DNA from: Shimia sp047124445
GTDB lineage: Bacteria; Pseudomonadota; Alphaproteobacteria; Rhodobacterales; Rhodobacteraceae
Assembly (NCBI RefSeq): GCF_047124445.1
Contig: NZ_CP138921.1
Coordinates: 992,001-1,056,000, forward strand
Direction of reading: 5' to 3'
DNA length: 64,000 bases
The position numbers and the translations under genes are program-made. Under the pieces are notes generated by a model. That model was given only the letters and a program-made list of their open reading frames with translations. It was not told the origin of the DNA and searched no databases. Each line of letters opens with the position of its first letter. Position 1 is the stretch's first letter. Positions 1-8,482 of this stretch are shown here, in pieces.

Positions 1-1
1 G

Positions 2-598
2 CCCGGCCCGACGGAAAAAGATGCCGAGACCACCACAGGTCTGGCACAAGACCTGCGCCGCCTGATGTCTAACACGGGACCCGCCATTTATTTGGTCCGC
101 TGGAAGTCCCATTGGGCGCCACAGGAACGAACCCGTTTTGCGCCCCTGGTGCGGGACCTGACAGAAATCCTGAATCATCTGACCAAGGCCACGGCTGCGC
201 CCCATATCATGGCCCTTGGTCACGGCGCACTTATTGTGTTGCGCGCCAATGGGAATGACGCCGTTTTCGATCCGAAGGCTTCACTATCCAGTCTCAGTTT
301 TATGTACCCAAGGTTGGACATTCAGGGACGAAAGCCTCGTCTTCAACCGGCTGTTTTTTCGCGCAAAGTCAGCCTGATAGGGTCTGAAGTTGATATCAAA
401 ATGGTCGCGCCATCACTGGTGAAACGCGTATCCCGATCTTCGGTTGAGGTTTTTGAAGTCGAGAATGAACACTGGTTTGTCCGGTCGCGGATCAGCGCCG
501 ATCCGGCGGCTTCCTCGGACCAAAACCCGCGCGGTTATGCGGGCAATTGGCTGCGCAGTTGGTTGGATTGGCTGCCACAAGACAACGCAACCCGCTAA
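2..598 (+). CDS. Hypothetical protein, 5' end outside window
   Basis: The reading frame is open from base 2 and ends at TAA 596-598. The first ATG in frame is at 65, but nothing resembling a ribosome binding site precedes it and the frame is open upstream, so this is probably the C-terminal part of a longer gene. The visible part is soluble, mixed alpha/beta in composition, rich in basic residues, and ends with a Trp-rich tail (LRSWLDWLP). I recognise no family. It converges on the UPF0280 gene and the two stop regions overlap by 4 bases (595-598), which leaves no room for a terminator between them. Confidence 0.6.
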   Translation, partial: PGPTEKDAETTTGLAQDLRRLMSNTGPAIYLVRWKSHWAPQERTRFAPLVRDLTEILNHLTKATAAPHIMALGHGALIVLRANGNDAVFDPKASLSSLSFMYPRLDIQGRKPRLQPAVFSRKVSLIGSEVDIKMVAPSLVKRVSRSSVEVFEVENEHWFVRSRISADPAASSDQNPRGYAGNWLRSWLDWLPQDNATR

Positions 599-1437
599 GC
601 GGCGCCAAGGGCTTTGCCAAGGCTTGGATCGCCAAAAGCCACCACTTGCCCTTGCAGAGCCAGCACGCCCCCCCAAACCTCGGCTGACGGTCTTAACCGT
701 TGCGCAAACGCCTTGCCGCGCTGCAACGCTGCGGACACATCCTGCGGACTCAAACGTGGCACATCCACCGTGACCAGCCTGTTTCCCAGATCGCTGTCCA
801 ATTGTTGACTGTCCGCAACCGCCCGCACAATGCCCGAATGCCCCGGCACGTCCACTTCGTTGGCGATCAACGTAGCAGCCACATCCGCCAAGGCCGCAGA
901 GCTGGCCAAGACCGTTACCGCATCCGCAATGCCAAACGACAGGCTCCGCCCGCGCCACCCCGAGGTGGCAACGCCGCGGACACAGCCCGAGCCGTGCAAG
1001 GTTGTGCGCGCGATACCGCCGCCCAGATCGGCCACCATCTCTTCATTTGGTCCCAAAACCAGCGCCACATCGCCGCCGTTGTTGACATAGGCTTTGTCCA
1101 CATCAGGCGCCTGCGCAATCACGCGAGCGATCTCATCGGCAACCGCGCCAGCCACTGCGGCCATCGGCGTCACAAAGCTCGGCAAATGCCGCGCAACCGC
1201 CCCCTGCATGGCGCGCGCAATGCCTCCATGAAAACACGCCTGCAGATCCGCGGCCTGACGCAGTTTTGGGAGTTCATCCACCAGCTCTTGCAACACGGTT
1301 TGAAACCGGAGCGCTGCGCGTTGATAGGCTACTGTTTGGCCCGCACCCCAGATTTCGACAATTAAATCAATGGGGCCATGGTGCAGATGCATCCGCTTAC
1401 CATCTGGTAACCAAGTGATCTGCGCCCCACCTTTCAT
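595..1437 (-). CDS. UPF0280 family protein (ApbE-like fold)
   Basis: Encodes about 280 residues. The start at 1437 is chosen because its ATGA overlaps the stop of the upstream reductase gene (1434-1437); the frame stays open to 1803 only as antisense overlap. Visible marks are a Gly-rich central segment (NNGGDVALVLG, then DLGGGIARTT) and a GCVRGVATSGWRGRS stretch with SFGIADAVTVLA. UPF0280 proteins belong to the ApbE-like structural superfamily, and ApbE attaches FMN covalently to target proteins. Its role here is unproven. Because it is the last gene of a coupled operon directly behind an iron-sulfur reductase, I infer a maturation or flavin-transfer role for that reductase. A structural or metabolic role is the alternative. 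Confidence 0.75.
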   Translation of the reverse strand: MKGGAQITWLPDGKRMHLHHGPIDLIVEIWGAGQTVAYQRAALRFQTVLQELVDELPKLRQAADLQACFHGGIARAMQGAVARHLPSFVTPMAAVAGAVADEIARVIAQAPDVDKAYVNNGGDVALVLGPNEEMVADLGGGIARTTLHGSGCVRGVATSGWRGRSLSFGIADAVTVLASSAALADVAATLIANEVDVPGHSGIVRAVADSQQLDSDLGNRLVTVDVPRLSPQDVSAALQRGKAFAQRLRPSAEVWGGVLALQGQVVAFGDPSLGKALGAA

Positions 1438-2888
1438 GGCTTTTTCAACTTGGTGGGCAGGATATGCGTGCTGCGCGCATATTGGCCGCCGCCTGTCAAA
1501 ACGTCGCTCACGCTCCGGACCTGATCCACATGCCCGCCCAGCTGTTCGTATACGTCTTGCGACACGGTAAACTCCAACGGCGCAACAATGGCTGGCGTGG
1601 GCACCATGCCAAAGGCTCCATCCGGCATCTTGGTCACATCGGCCATCAAAGTGATTCCGCCTCCCGGCCAGACATAGGCCGGCGTCCCGCCAACCGTGAC
1701 CTTGGCATTTTTCTCCTGCACCGCGCGGGTCAGCTTCACAGGGTTTTGCGTGACCCCGGATCGCAGCGATCCGCCAGCCCCGCCCATGAACATGACAGTG
1801 CACAACGCTGGCTCGCAGTTCTCTGCAATCAACCCCACAGATGGCTTCAACGCCTCCGGCATCGGGCGTTTTTGCGGCACCAGATCGGCGTCCAACTCAT
1901 AGTATTCCGCATGTTCGCCTGTGGTGCTCACCATCAAAAATGTCAGCCCCTCGCGCGCACCTTTTTCCGGCCGCCACGGTCCCAGGATGTCGAGCGGATC
2001 CTCAATGTCGGTGCCGCCCCAACCAAGTCCAGGTTGTGCCACCTGAAAATACCGGCCCGGCGTACTGCGCCGTCCCTTAATACGAATACCCGTGTCTGGC
2101 CAATCAATCACTTTGCCCGCCTGATGCTCGCTGACCACGCCGGTAATATGGTCATCGACCACAACAACTTCGTCCACTAAGCCTTTCCACTGGCTCGCAA
2201 ACATCCCGATCGTCGCAGAGCCACAACCAACCCGCATCCGGTCTTCTTTGGTGCCATCAACAATCGGCGCGGCACCGGCTTGAACAACAACTTCGGCCCC
2301 GCCGTCCACCTCCAAAACAACCGGTGCGCGGTTCAGAAGTTGAAGCAGCACGTCGCAGGTCACGCGTCCTTCTACCTTGCTGCCTCCAGTTAGATGGTCC
2401 ACGCCGCCGAGGCTCATCATCTGGGACCCATATTCGCTGGTCACCATCAGCCCCACGGCCTCGCCCTGACTGCGCACCACCGCACCTTCAGTGCCCAAAT
2501 GTCGATCCGTGTCGATCTTCACCTTGACGCCGCAGTAAGAAAAAATTGCCTCGGTTACGACGGTTACAAAATCAACACCGTCAATGTCACGGCTCACCAA
2601 AAACGGTGCTGGCTTGAAGTCCGGATAGGTCGTGCCCGCGCCCACAGCAGTGACAAACAGATCATCGGTGGACAGGCCGTCATGCCAATCGCGCCCGAGG
2701 AATGGCCGCACCTCGGTCCCGGCTTCAATCGCACGGTCCAACACGGTCAGCGGATCACAGCGCACAATCTCGCCATTGATATTCGCGTAGCGATCACAGG
2801 CGCCGATCCGGCCCTCCGCCACATAACACATCACCGGACAGGCATCACATCGGATCTTCTCCTCGCGCTGTCTCGGTGTCCGGCTCAT
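1434..2888 (-). CDS. 6-hydroxynicotinate reductase-like iron-sulfur protein
   Basis: A 484-residue protein resembling Hnr, which reduces the pyridone ring of 6-hydroxynicotinate to 1,4,5,6-tetrahydro-6-oxonicotinate. The N-terminus carries a Cys cluster (C14, C17, C21, C31, C44; CDACPVMCYV then GACDRY) suited to an iron-sulfur centre. The rest is Gly-rich with repeated DGG/GGG turns, including GCGSATIG near 221-228 and SGVT at 377-380. The latter resembles the SGAT sequence at which ApbE enzymes attach FMN. The gene is coupled by ATGA to the molybdenum hydroxylase upstream (2885-2888) and to UPF0280 downstream (1434-1437). Hydroxylase plus ring reductase in one transcript fits N-heteroaromatic degradation. 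The substrate could be nicotinate or another pyridine; the name rests on family resemblance only. Confidence 0.75.
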   Translation of the reverse strand: MSRTPRQREEKIRCDACPVMCYVAEGRIGACDRYANINGEIVRCDPLTVLDRAIEAGTEVRPFLGRDWHDGLSTDDLFVTAVGAGTTYPDFKPAPFLVSRDIDGVDFVTVVTEAIFSYCGVKVKIDTDRHLGTEGAVVRSQGEAVGLMVTSEYGSQMMSLGGVDHLTGGSKVEGRVTCDVLLQLLNRAPVVLEVDGGAEVVVQAGAAPIVDGTKEDRMRVGCGSATIGMFASQWKGLVDEVVVVDDHITGVVSEHQAGKVIDWPDTGIRIKGRRSTPGRYFQVAQPGLGWGGTDIEDPLDILGPWRPEKGAREGLTFLMVSTTGEHAEYYELDADLVPQKRPMPEALKPSVGLIAENCEPALCTVMFMGGAGGSLRSGVTQNPVKLTRAVQEKNAKVTVGGTPAYVWPGGGITLMADVTKMPDGAFGMVPTPAIVAPLEFTVSQDVYEQLGGHVDQVRSVSDVLTGGGQYARSTHILPTKLKKP

Positions 2889-5596
2889 GACATGGCCGCC
2901 TTGATCGCCGCCAAAACCCGATCCGGCCGGGCTGGCAACTGCGTCAATACCGCCCCGGTGGCATGGCGTATCGCATTCAAGATCGCCGGTGCCGTCGGGA
3001 TCAACACGTGCTCTCCCAAGCCTTTGGCCCCCATTGGCCCCTCAGGATCGGGCACTTCAATCAGATGAGACACCACCTCCGGCATGTCCCCCGTGGTCGG
3101 GATCAGATAGTCATGCAGGTTTTCGGTTTTACCGGGATGGAACTCCTCCATCAGGGCCATCCCCAGCCCCTGCGCAATCCCGCCTTCGATCTGCCCTTCA
3201 GCCAACAAGGGGTTGATGACCTTACCCAAATCATGCGCCGCCGTGATCCTAAGGACCTTCACGGTCCCCAGTGCCACATCCACCTCAACCTCCGCCAGTT
3301 GCGCGCCATATCCGTAAACCGCATAGGGCGCACCCTGCCCGTTTTCGTCCAATGCCTCGGTTGGCGGGTCATAGGTTTCCTCCGCCCACAGCACATATCC
3401 ATGCGACATCTCCGGCAGATCCCGCAGCGCTATGTCCCGCCGCGCCGCGCCTTCTCGTAGAGACAACACACCCCCTGAAAAAGAAATCTCCGCCGCCGCA
3501 CCCATATTGCCCAGCTGCAAAATCCGCGCCCGCAACGCCTGTGCGGCCAACACCGCCGCCTTGCCGCTCACCACCGTCTGCCGACTGGCCGAGGTCTTGC
3601 CACAGTCCGGCGTCACCGCTGTATCCGCATCAATCAAAGTAATCTGATGCACCGGCACACCCAACGCGTCCGCCGCCATCTGTGCAATCACCGTATTTGC
3701 ACCTTGCCCAATGTCCATCGCGCCTTGGTGCAAGCAAACCTGCCCGTCAGATGTTACCCCGATCCGCATTGTGGAGGGGTTTGGCAAAGCCGTATTTCCG
3801 CAGCCATACCAAAAGCTTGCCACCCCAACGCCGCGCATTGTTTTGCGCGCCGTGGCATTCGCGCCCGCCGCTTCAATCAAAGCCGCATCCCAACGCGGCT
3901 GAAGCGCTTCCAAGCAGGCCCCGATGCCCACACCGGTCAGCTCCTGGCCACACACAGTCGGAACGCCATCAGACAGCGCATTCAACCGGCGAAACGCCAG
4001 CCGGTCCATCCCGACCTGATCCGCCAATTGATCAAACAACTGTTCCTGCAACGCAGCCGCCTGCGGCACGCCAAACCCGCGAAACGCGCCGGCCACGGGC
4101 CCATTTGTGTGCACTGCCCGCGCTTCAGCATCATAGTTCGGGATCACATACGGCCCGCTGGCATGCACCGGCACGCGCACCGCCACAGTAGGCCCCCAGC
4201 TGGCATACGCCCCGGTGTCAAAATCGCCATCAAAGGCCATGCCGACCAGCCGCCCATCCGCATCGGCGCCAATTTTTGCTGTCATCTCAGCAGGATGGCG
4301 TTTGGTGCTTGCCGCCATACTTTCCCGCCGCGAGTAGACCATCACACTAGTCTGACCGGTCAGTAAGGTCACCAATCCAACCAGCGGCTGCACCGATAAA
4401 TCCAGTTTTGCGCCAAACCCGCCCCCGGTGGCCGCGGGCCGGATACGCACACGTGCCTTTGACAGGCCGAGGATCTTGGCGGTGCTCTCCTGATCCAACA
4501 CCGGAGCCTGTGTACAGGCCCGAATGTTGAGCACCTCTCCTTCCATCCAGCCGGCACCGGCTTCCGGTTCGATGTAAGCATGCTCCACATGTCCGGTGCG
4601 CAATGACCCTTCGACAACATGTGCCGCCGCATCAAGCGCCGTCTTCGCATCTCCCTGCCGGACAACGCCCGCAATCAACTGATTGTCCTTGCGTGTGGGA
4701 TGCAACAAATCTGTCTCAGAACCGGTCGCACTTTGCGTGTCCAGAACCGGCGCCAAAGCCTCCCAAGTCACTGGAAACGCGCCCAAATCCAACGCCTCAA
4801 CAACCGCCTTTGGACCAGCAACCAAAGCCACAGCCTCTCCTGCCATGCGCACGGTTTCTTCTGCCAACGCTGGCTGGTCGGCAAAGCGCTCAATCACGCC
4901 AAAACAGTTCACACCGGGAATGTCCTGCGCCGTGAAAACTCGAACGCCTTGCGCAGTCGCCCAAGCTTCCAAGTCCCCGAAGGCAAATCGAGCCGAAGCA
5001 TAAGGGCTGCGCACTGACCGCACATAAAGCGCTCCGTCTGGCACCACGTCCGCCCCAAAGGCTTCACGCCCCATCACCTTTGCGACGCCGTCCAACCGTT
5101 CCACCCGCGCACCCACAGCGGCACCGGCTTCCGGCTCCGGCCCCGTACCACTGCCCGCCGCATCCAACACCGCGTCGATTATTTTTGTGTACCCCGTGCA
5201 GCGGCACAGCACGCCGCCCAACGCGGTCTCAACAGCGTCCCGGTCCGGCGTTGAATTTGAACGCAGCAAGGCCTCCGCCGCCATCACCATGCCCGGCGAA
5301 CAAATCCCACATTGCGCCGCCCCATGCCGCAAGAACGCTTTTTGCAACGCGCTAGGCCCGGCGACGCCCACACCCTCAATGGTTTCAACATTTCGCTCGG
5401 CCACCTGCGCCACCGGCGTCAAACAGGCGCACACCGCTGCGCCATCCACTAACACTGTGCAGGCCCCGCAATCGCCTGCATCACACCCGACTTTGGTACC
5501 GCGTAAGCTCAAGTCCTCTCGCAACACCTGTGACAAACGACGCCCCAACGGCACGTCCACAGATTGAGGTTGCCCATTGAGATCAAAGGAAATCAT
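2885..5596 (-). CDS. Fused [2Fe-2S]/molybdopterin hydroxylase (xanthine dehydrogenase family)
   Basis: A 903-residue fusion of the small and large subunits of an xanthine dehydrogenase-family enzyme. Residues 1-75 form a plant-type ferredoxin domain with C38, C43, C46 and C58. Residues about 85-145 form the second [2Fe-2S] domain with C96, C99, C131 and C133. From about 165 to the end is the Mo-cofactor domain, with GGFGAKLD, GAFRGFGVPQA, GAMDIGQGANT and the terminal GAKGLGEH, whose Glu862 corresponds to the catalytic base. FAD is supplied by the separate protein from the gene upstream, coupled by ATGA (5593-5596). Such enzymes hydroxylate N-heterocycles next to the ring nitrogen using water. 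Given the adjacent reductase, a nicotinate-like substrate is plausible. No cytochrome subunit is encoded beside it. Confidence 0.88.
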   Translation of the reverse strand: MISFDLNGQPQSVDVPLGRRLSQVLREDLSLRGTKVGCDAGDCGACTVLVDGAAVCACLTPVAQVAERNVETIEGVGVAGPSALQKAFLRHGAAQCGICSPGMVMAAEALLRSNSTPDRDAVETALGGVLCRCTGYTKIIDAVLDAAGSGTGPEPEAGAAVGARVERLDGVAKVMGREAFGADVVPDGALYVRSVRSPYASARFAFGDLEAWATAQGVRVFTAQDIPGVNCFGVIERFADQPALAEETVRMAGEAVALVAGPKAVVEALDLGAFPVTWEALAPVLDTQSATGSETDLLHPTRKDNQLIAGVVRQGDAKTALDAAAHVVEGSLRTGHVEHAYIEPEAGAGWMEGEVLNIRACTQAPVLDQESTAKILGLSKARVRIRPAATGGGFGAKLDLSVQPLVGLVTLLTGQTSVMVYSRRESMAASTKRHPAEMTAKIGADADGRLVGMAFDGDFDTGAYASWGPTVAVRVPVHASGPYVIPNYDAEARAVHTNGPVAGAFRGFGVPQAAALQEQLFDQLADQVGMDRLAFRRLNALSDGVPTVCGQELTGVGIGACLEALQPRWDAALIEAAGANATARKTMRGVGVASFWYGCGNTALPNPSTMRIGVTSDGQVCLHQGAMDIGQGANTVIAQMAADALGVPVHQITLIDADTAVTPDCGKTSASRQTVVSGKAAVLAAQALRARILQLGNMGAAAEISFSGGVLSLREGAARRDIALRDLPEMSHGYVLWAEETYDPPTEALDENGQGAPYAVYGYGAQLAEVEVDVALGTVKVLRITAAHDLGKVINPLLAEGQIEGGIAQGLGMALMEEFHPGKTENLHDYLIPTTGDMPEVVSHLIEVPDPEGPMGAKGLGEHVLIPTAPAILNAIRHATGAVLTQLPARPDRVLAAIKAAMS

Positions 5597-6438
5597 GGAA
5601 CCTGCTCCAGCACATCCGCGATCGCCCGCTGCACCAATTCCAGCGCCGCCGCCTCCCGATAGGCCGCATCGCCGCGCACATCCGAAATGGGCGCAAGAGC
5701 ATCGTCCAAAAGCGCAAGACTTACCAATTGGTCAGCGCTTTCTGTGCTTGCTCCAATTAGCGCCTTTTCCAACGTTGCGGCTCGAATTGCCACAGGCCCG
5801 CAAGCACCCACGCTGATCGCAGCATCGGTGATTGTTCCGTTCTCCACAGCCAAACGTACTGCAGCCATGGCAATCGAGATCACCAAATGTTTGCGTGCCC
5901 CCAATTTCAGGAATCGGCTGTGTCCGCGCACGCTGTTGGAGGGGATCAAAATGGCACTGACCAACTCATCGGATCGCAGCACAATTTCCCGTGGACCGGT
6001 GACAAACTGCTCCAATTCCACCACGTGCACGCCGCGTTTTTCGGACGCCACCTCGACCTGCGCACCCAACGCCAACAACGGCGGCATACCGTCCGCCGCT
6101 GGTGACGCATTGCAAATATTGCCCGCCACTGTGCCCGCATTTTGCACCTGCGCTCCGCCAACCTCACGGGCTGCCTGTTGCAGCATGTCAAACGCGCATG
6201 GAAGCCGTGCATCCACAATGTCTCGCCAGGTTGTTGCCGCGCCAATACGCCAGCCAGAGGCGGTTTCAGAGATGCCGCGCAACCCTTCAATGCGCGTGAC
6301 ATCCAACACTTCGCCGCGCAGGTCTTGGGCTTCGGTGGCCGCAAAAACGTCGGTACAGCCAGCCACTGGCCGCGCGCCGGTTGTCGCCAAAACAGCGAGC
6401 GCATCTTTCAACTTGCCGGGGCGATGATAAATCCCCAT
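5593..6438 (-). CDS. FAD-binding subunit of molybdenum hydroxylase
   Basis: A 281-residue medium subunit of the xanthine dehydrogenase/CO dehydrogenase type. An N-terminal PVAGCTDVFAA segment and the GTVAGNICNASPAADG segment are the usual FAD-pyrophosphate contacts, and a C-terminal CODH-type domain follows (from about 165). It passes electrons from the [2Fe-2S] centres of the fused large protein to an acceptor. It is the first gene of the four-gene coupled operon. The ATG at 6438 is preceded by AGAGG at a suitable distance in the messenger. The promoter must lie in the 122-base gap shared with the divergent marR gene. Confidence 0.88.
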   Translation of the reverse strand: MGIYHRPGKLKDALAVLATTGARPVAGCTDVFAATEAQDLRGEVLDVTRIEGLRGISETASGWRIGAATTWRDIVDARLPCAFDMLQQAAREVGGAQVQNAGTVAGNICNASPAADGMPPLLALGAQVEVASEKRGVHVVELEQFVTGPREIVLRSDELVSAILIPSNSVRGHSRFLKLGARKHLVISIAMAAVRLAVENGTITDAAISVGACGPVAIRAATLEKALIGASTESADQLVSLALLDDALAPISDVRGDAAYREAAALELVQRAIADVLEQVP

Positions 6439-6480
6439 GGTGACCTCTCAAATCGTCAGGGCGCGGCACAAAAACTTGTG

Positions 6481-6498
6481 TGTATACCAATGGATTTT
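6481..6498. promoter_or_regulatory. Candidate MarR operator (motif copy 1)
   Basis: TGTATACCAATGGATTTT lies between the divergent hydroxylase operon and marR. An almost identical sequence (16 of 18 bases) stands at 14090-14107 just before hyuA. It contains the self-complementary hexamer GTATAC, but no strong longer dyad. Shared position in two promoter regions of one gene cluster suggests a binding site for the MarR regulator. This is inference from two copies only. Confidence 0.4.
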
Positions 6499-6560
6499 GC
6501 GGCAGCTTTTACGCATCTGTCAACAAACCGCGCGGCTTGTCCGCAACAAGGCCCTTTTTG

Positions 6561-7010
6561 ATGACCTCTGAAAACTCCCAAATGACCCCATCCGAAGCCG
6601 CCGATTCTTACGCTCTGGACGAGCAGGTTGGCTTCCTGATGCGCCGCGCAAACCAACGGCATCTGGCGATTTTTGCAGAGGGCATTTCCGACCTCACTCC
6701 CACCCAATTTGCCGCGCTTGCTAAACTGTGCGAACTGGGCGCGGTGTCTCAAAATGCCTTGGGCCGTGCAACCGCCATGGACGGTGCCACCATCAAAGGT
6801 GTGGTCGATCGCCTGCGCGCTAAAGATCTTGTGGCCAGCTCTCCCGACCCGGACGATCAGCGCCGCATCCTGTTGAAGCCGACCGCCGCAGGCTGGGATC
6901 TGTTTGAAGCGGTCGCGCCCACTGCGCACGCCATTACGAAAGACACGCTCGCTCCGCTCAATGAGGCGGAACAAACCATCTTCCTCTTGCTGCTTCAAAA
7001 ACTGACCTGA
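6561..7010 (+). CDS. MarR family transcriptional regulator
   Basis: A 149-residue winged-helix regulator. The recognition-helix region reads LTPTQFAALAKL, then QNALGRATAMDGATIKGVVDRL, and the wing is SSPDPDDQRRILLKPT, all typical of MarR. The ATG at 6561 is chosen; the frame is open back to a GTG at 6480 but that stretch is not conserved in type and holds the putative operator. It is divergent from the hydroxylase/reductase operon, the usual arrangement for a MarR protein that represses both itself and the neighbouring catabolic genes until a substrate or intermediate binds. The ligand is unknown. Confidence 0.88.
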   Translation: MTSENSQMTPSEAADSYALDEQVGFLMRRANQRHLAIFAEGISDLTPTQFAALAKLCELGAVSQNALGRATAMDGATIKGVVDRLRAKDLVASSPDPDDQRRILLKPTAAGWDLFEAVAPTAHAITKDTLAPLNEAEQTIFLLLLQKLT

Positions 7011-7021
7011 TAACCAGATTT

Positions 7022-7061
7022 GCACCTCCGCAAAACAGCCGCGATACAGACGCAATACCGA
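7022..7061. repeat. 40-bp intergenic repeat, copy 1
   Basis: This 40-base segment between the converging ends of marR and livF recurs at 50939-50978, in the gap between an MFS gene and mfd, with 37 of 40 bases identical. Both copies lie just beyond the 3' end of a minus-strand gene and in the same orientation. It carries two GATAC units 11 bases apart. I know no named family for it. Confidence 0.7.
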
Positions 7062-7077
7062 CGTGGTTTTTGAGGCC

Positions 7078-7773
7078 TCAAACCCCAAGATGATGCGCCA
7101 GTTTTTTCGGCTCAGCCGCCACCTCGTCACGATTGAGAACTCCACGTATGCGACCGTTTTCGAGCAGCGCCACCTGGTCGGCTAATGCGACAATTGCGTC
7201 CATCCTCTGCTCTACCAACACAACGGCGACCCCCTGATCGCGCATCTGTTCGGTGGCATCGCGAATGGCGTCAATCATGGAAGGTTGCAGCCCCTCGGTT
7301 GGCTCATCCAACAGCAAGACCTTGGGTCGCAAACACATCGCGCGTCCCATCGCCAACATCTGTTGCTCACCCCCGCTCAGCGTATTGGCGCGTTGGTTGT
7401 ACCGCTCCTTAAGCCTTGGAAAAAGCTGGAGTACTTCCTCTAGGACAGAAGCGTCCTTACCATTTGTCAAGCGCCCCACCGCAAGGTTCTCACCCACGGT
7501 CAACTCACCAAAAAGCCGCCGTCCTTGCGGCACGTAACCAACGCCTTGTTGCGACACTTTATGAGGTGCCAAATCGGATAATAGGACGTCTCCCAAACGC
7601 ACCGCACCAGTCATCAACGGCAGCAATCCCATGATCGTTTTCACCGTGGTAGTCTTCCCGGCCCCATTGCGCCCAACAAGACACAAAATCTCACCCGACC
7701 GCGCCTCAAAGGACACCTCCCGCAACACCTGCGCACGCCCATAACCGGCGGAAACCCCCTCAAGCCGCAGCAT
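7078..7773 (-). CDS. livF: Branched-chain-type ABC transporter ATPase LivF
   Basis: A 231-residue ABC ATPase with Walker A GRNGAGKTT, Q-loop YVPQGRRLF, signature LSGGEQQM, Walker B VLLLDEP and the switch His replaced by Gln (VVLVEQRM), as is common in LivF. The ATG at 7773 has GGAGG five bases upstream, better than the GTG at 7779. It overlaps the end of livG by 14 bases. It is the last gene of the livJ-H-M-G-F importer operon lying next to the N-heterocycle genes, so it probably energises uptake of that substrate or a related amide. Confidence 0.9.
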   Translation of the reverse strand: MLRLEGVSAGYGRAQVLREVSFEARSGEILCLVGRNGAGKTTTVKTIMGLLPLMTGAVRLGDVLLSDLAPHKVSQQGVGYVPQGRRLFGELTVGENLAVGRLTNGKDASVLEEVLQLFPRLKERYNQRANTLSGGEQQMLAMGRAMCLRPKVLLLDEPTEGLQPSMIDAIRDATEQMRDQGVAVVLVEQRMDAIVALADQVALLENGRIRGVLNRDEVAAEPKKLAHHLGV

Positions 7774-8482
7774 CGCCACCTCCCAAGTAGGCCGCCTGCA
7801 CTACGTCACTGGCTTTCACGTTGTCCGGTGCACCCTCGAAGAGAACTTTTCCAGCGTCCAAAACCGTCACAAAATCAGCGACTTGCATGACCACATCCAT
7901 ATTGTGCTCAATCAGCAAAACGGTGGTGTTTCCGCGCAATTCATCGATCAGTGCATTGAACGCGGCCACCTCTCCATCCGTCAATCCTTGCGTCGGCTCA
8001 TCCAAAATCAACAGTTTTGGAGACTGCGCCAAACCCATAGCAATTTCTAACAACCGCTGATGGCCATAACTAAGATCTCCAGCCTCTTCAGACCGCCGAT
8101 CCAAGAGCGCAACACGGTCTAGGGCCGCATTCACGGCCTCATTCACGCGCCGTTTGTCCGAAAGCTTCCGTCGCGCCGCCAACGCGACATTTTCCCGAAC
8201 ACTTAAGTATGGAAAAACGGACGTGATTTGAAAAGTGTAACCCATACCCGCGGCAATCCGCTTGTGCGCGGGCCACGCCGTCACGTCCTGACCATTAAAT
8301 GAAACGGCTCCTGACGAAGGAGCAATCCGCCCCGACAACATTCCAACGAGCGTGGTTTTTCCTGCTCCATTTGGCCCAATCAAAGCTCTGACTTGCCCTT
8401 CAGGGATAGAGAGCGAGACATCCTCAACAGCCGCCAAGCCATTGAAGCGCTTATTCAAACCTTTCGCGGACAGCAAACTCAT
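7760..8482 (-). CDS. livG: Branched-chain-type ABC transporter ATPase LivG
   Basis: A 240-residue ABC ATPase with Walker A GPNGAGKTT, signature LSYGHQRLLEIA (the LSHG-type variant of LivG and urea transporters), Walker B LLILDEPTQGL and switch LLIEHNMD. The ATG at 8482 overlaps the livM stop as ATGA (8479-8482) and has GGAGGTGG upstream; the frame is also open to 8491. It pairs with LivF as the heterodimeric ATPase of the importer. Confidence 0.9.
   Translation of the reverse strand: MSLLSAKGLNKRFNGLAAVEDVSLSIPEGQVRALIGPNGAGKTTLVGMLSGRIAPSSGAVSFNGQDVTAWPAHKRIAAGMGYTFQITSVFPYLSVRENVALAARRKLSDKRRVNEAVNAALDRVALLDRRSEEAGDLSYGHQRLLEIAMGLAQSPKLLILDEPTQGLTDGEVAAFNALIDELRGNTTVLLIEHNMDVVMQVADFVTVLDAGKVLFEGAPDNVKASDVVQAAYLGGGDAAA

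Noticed and set aside
1438..1803. An N-terminal extension of the UPF0280 frame
   Set aside because: It overlaps the reductase gene in another frame, has no family resemblance, and the ATG at 1437 is coupled to the upstream stop.
5593..6438. The FAD subunit as part of a carbon monoxide dehydrogenase
   Set aside because: The large subunit lacks the CoxL active-site loop with its Cys, and the gene context is heterocycle catabolism.
6480..6560. A GTG start for marR at 6480
   Set aside because: The extra 27 residues are not MarR-like and cover the shared motif; the ATG at 6561 gives the usual family length.
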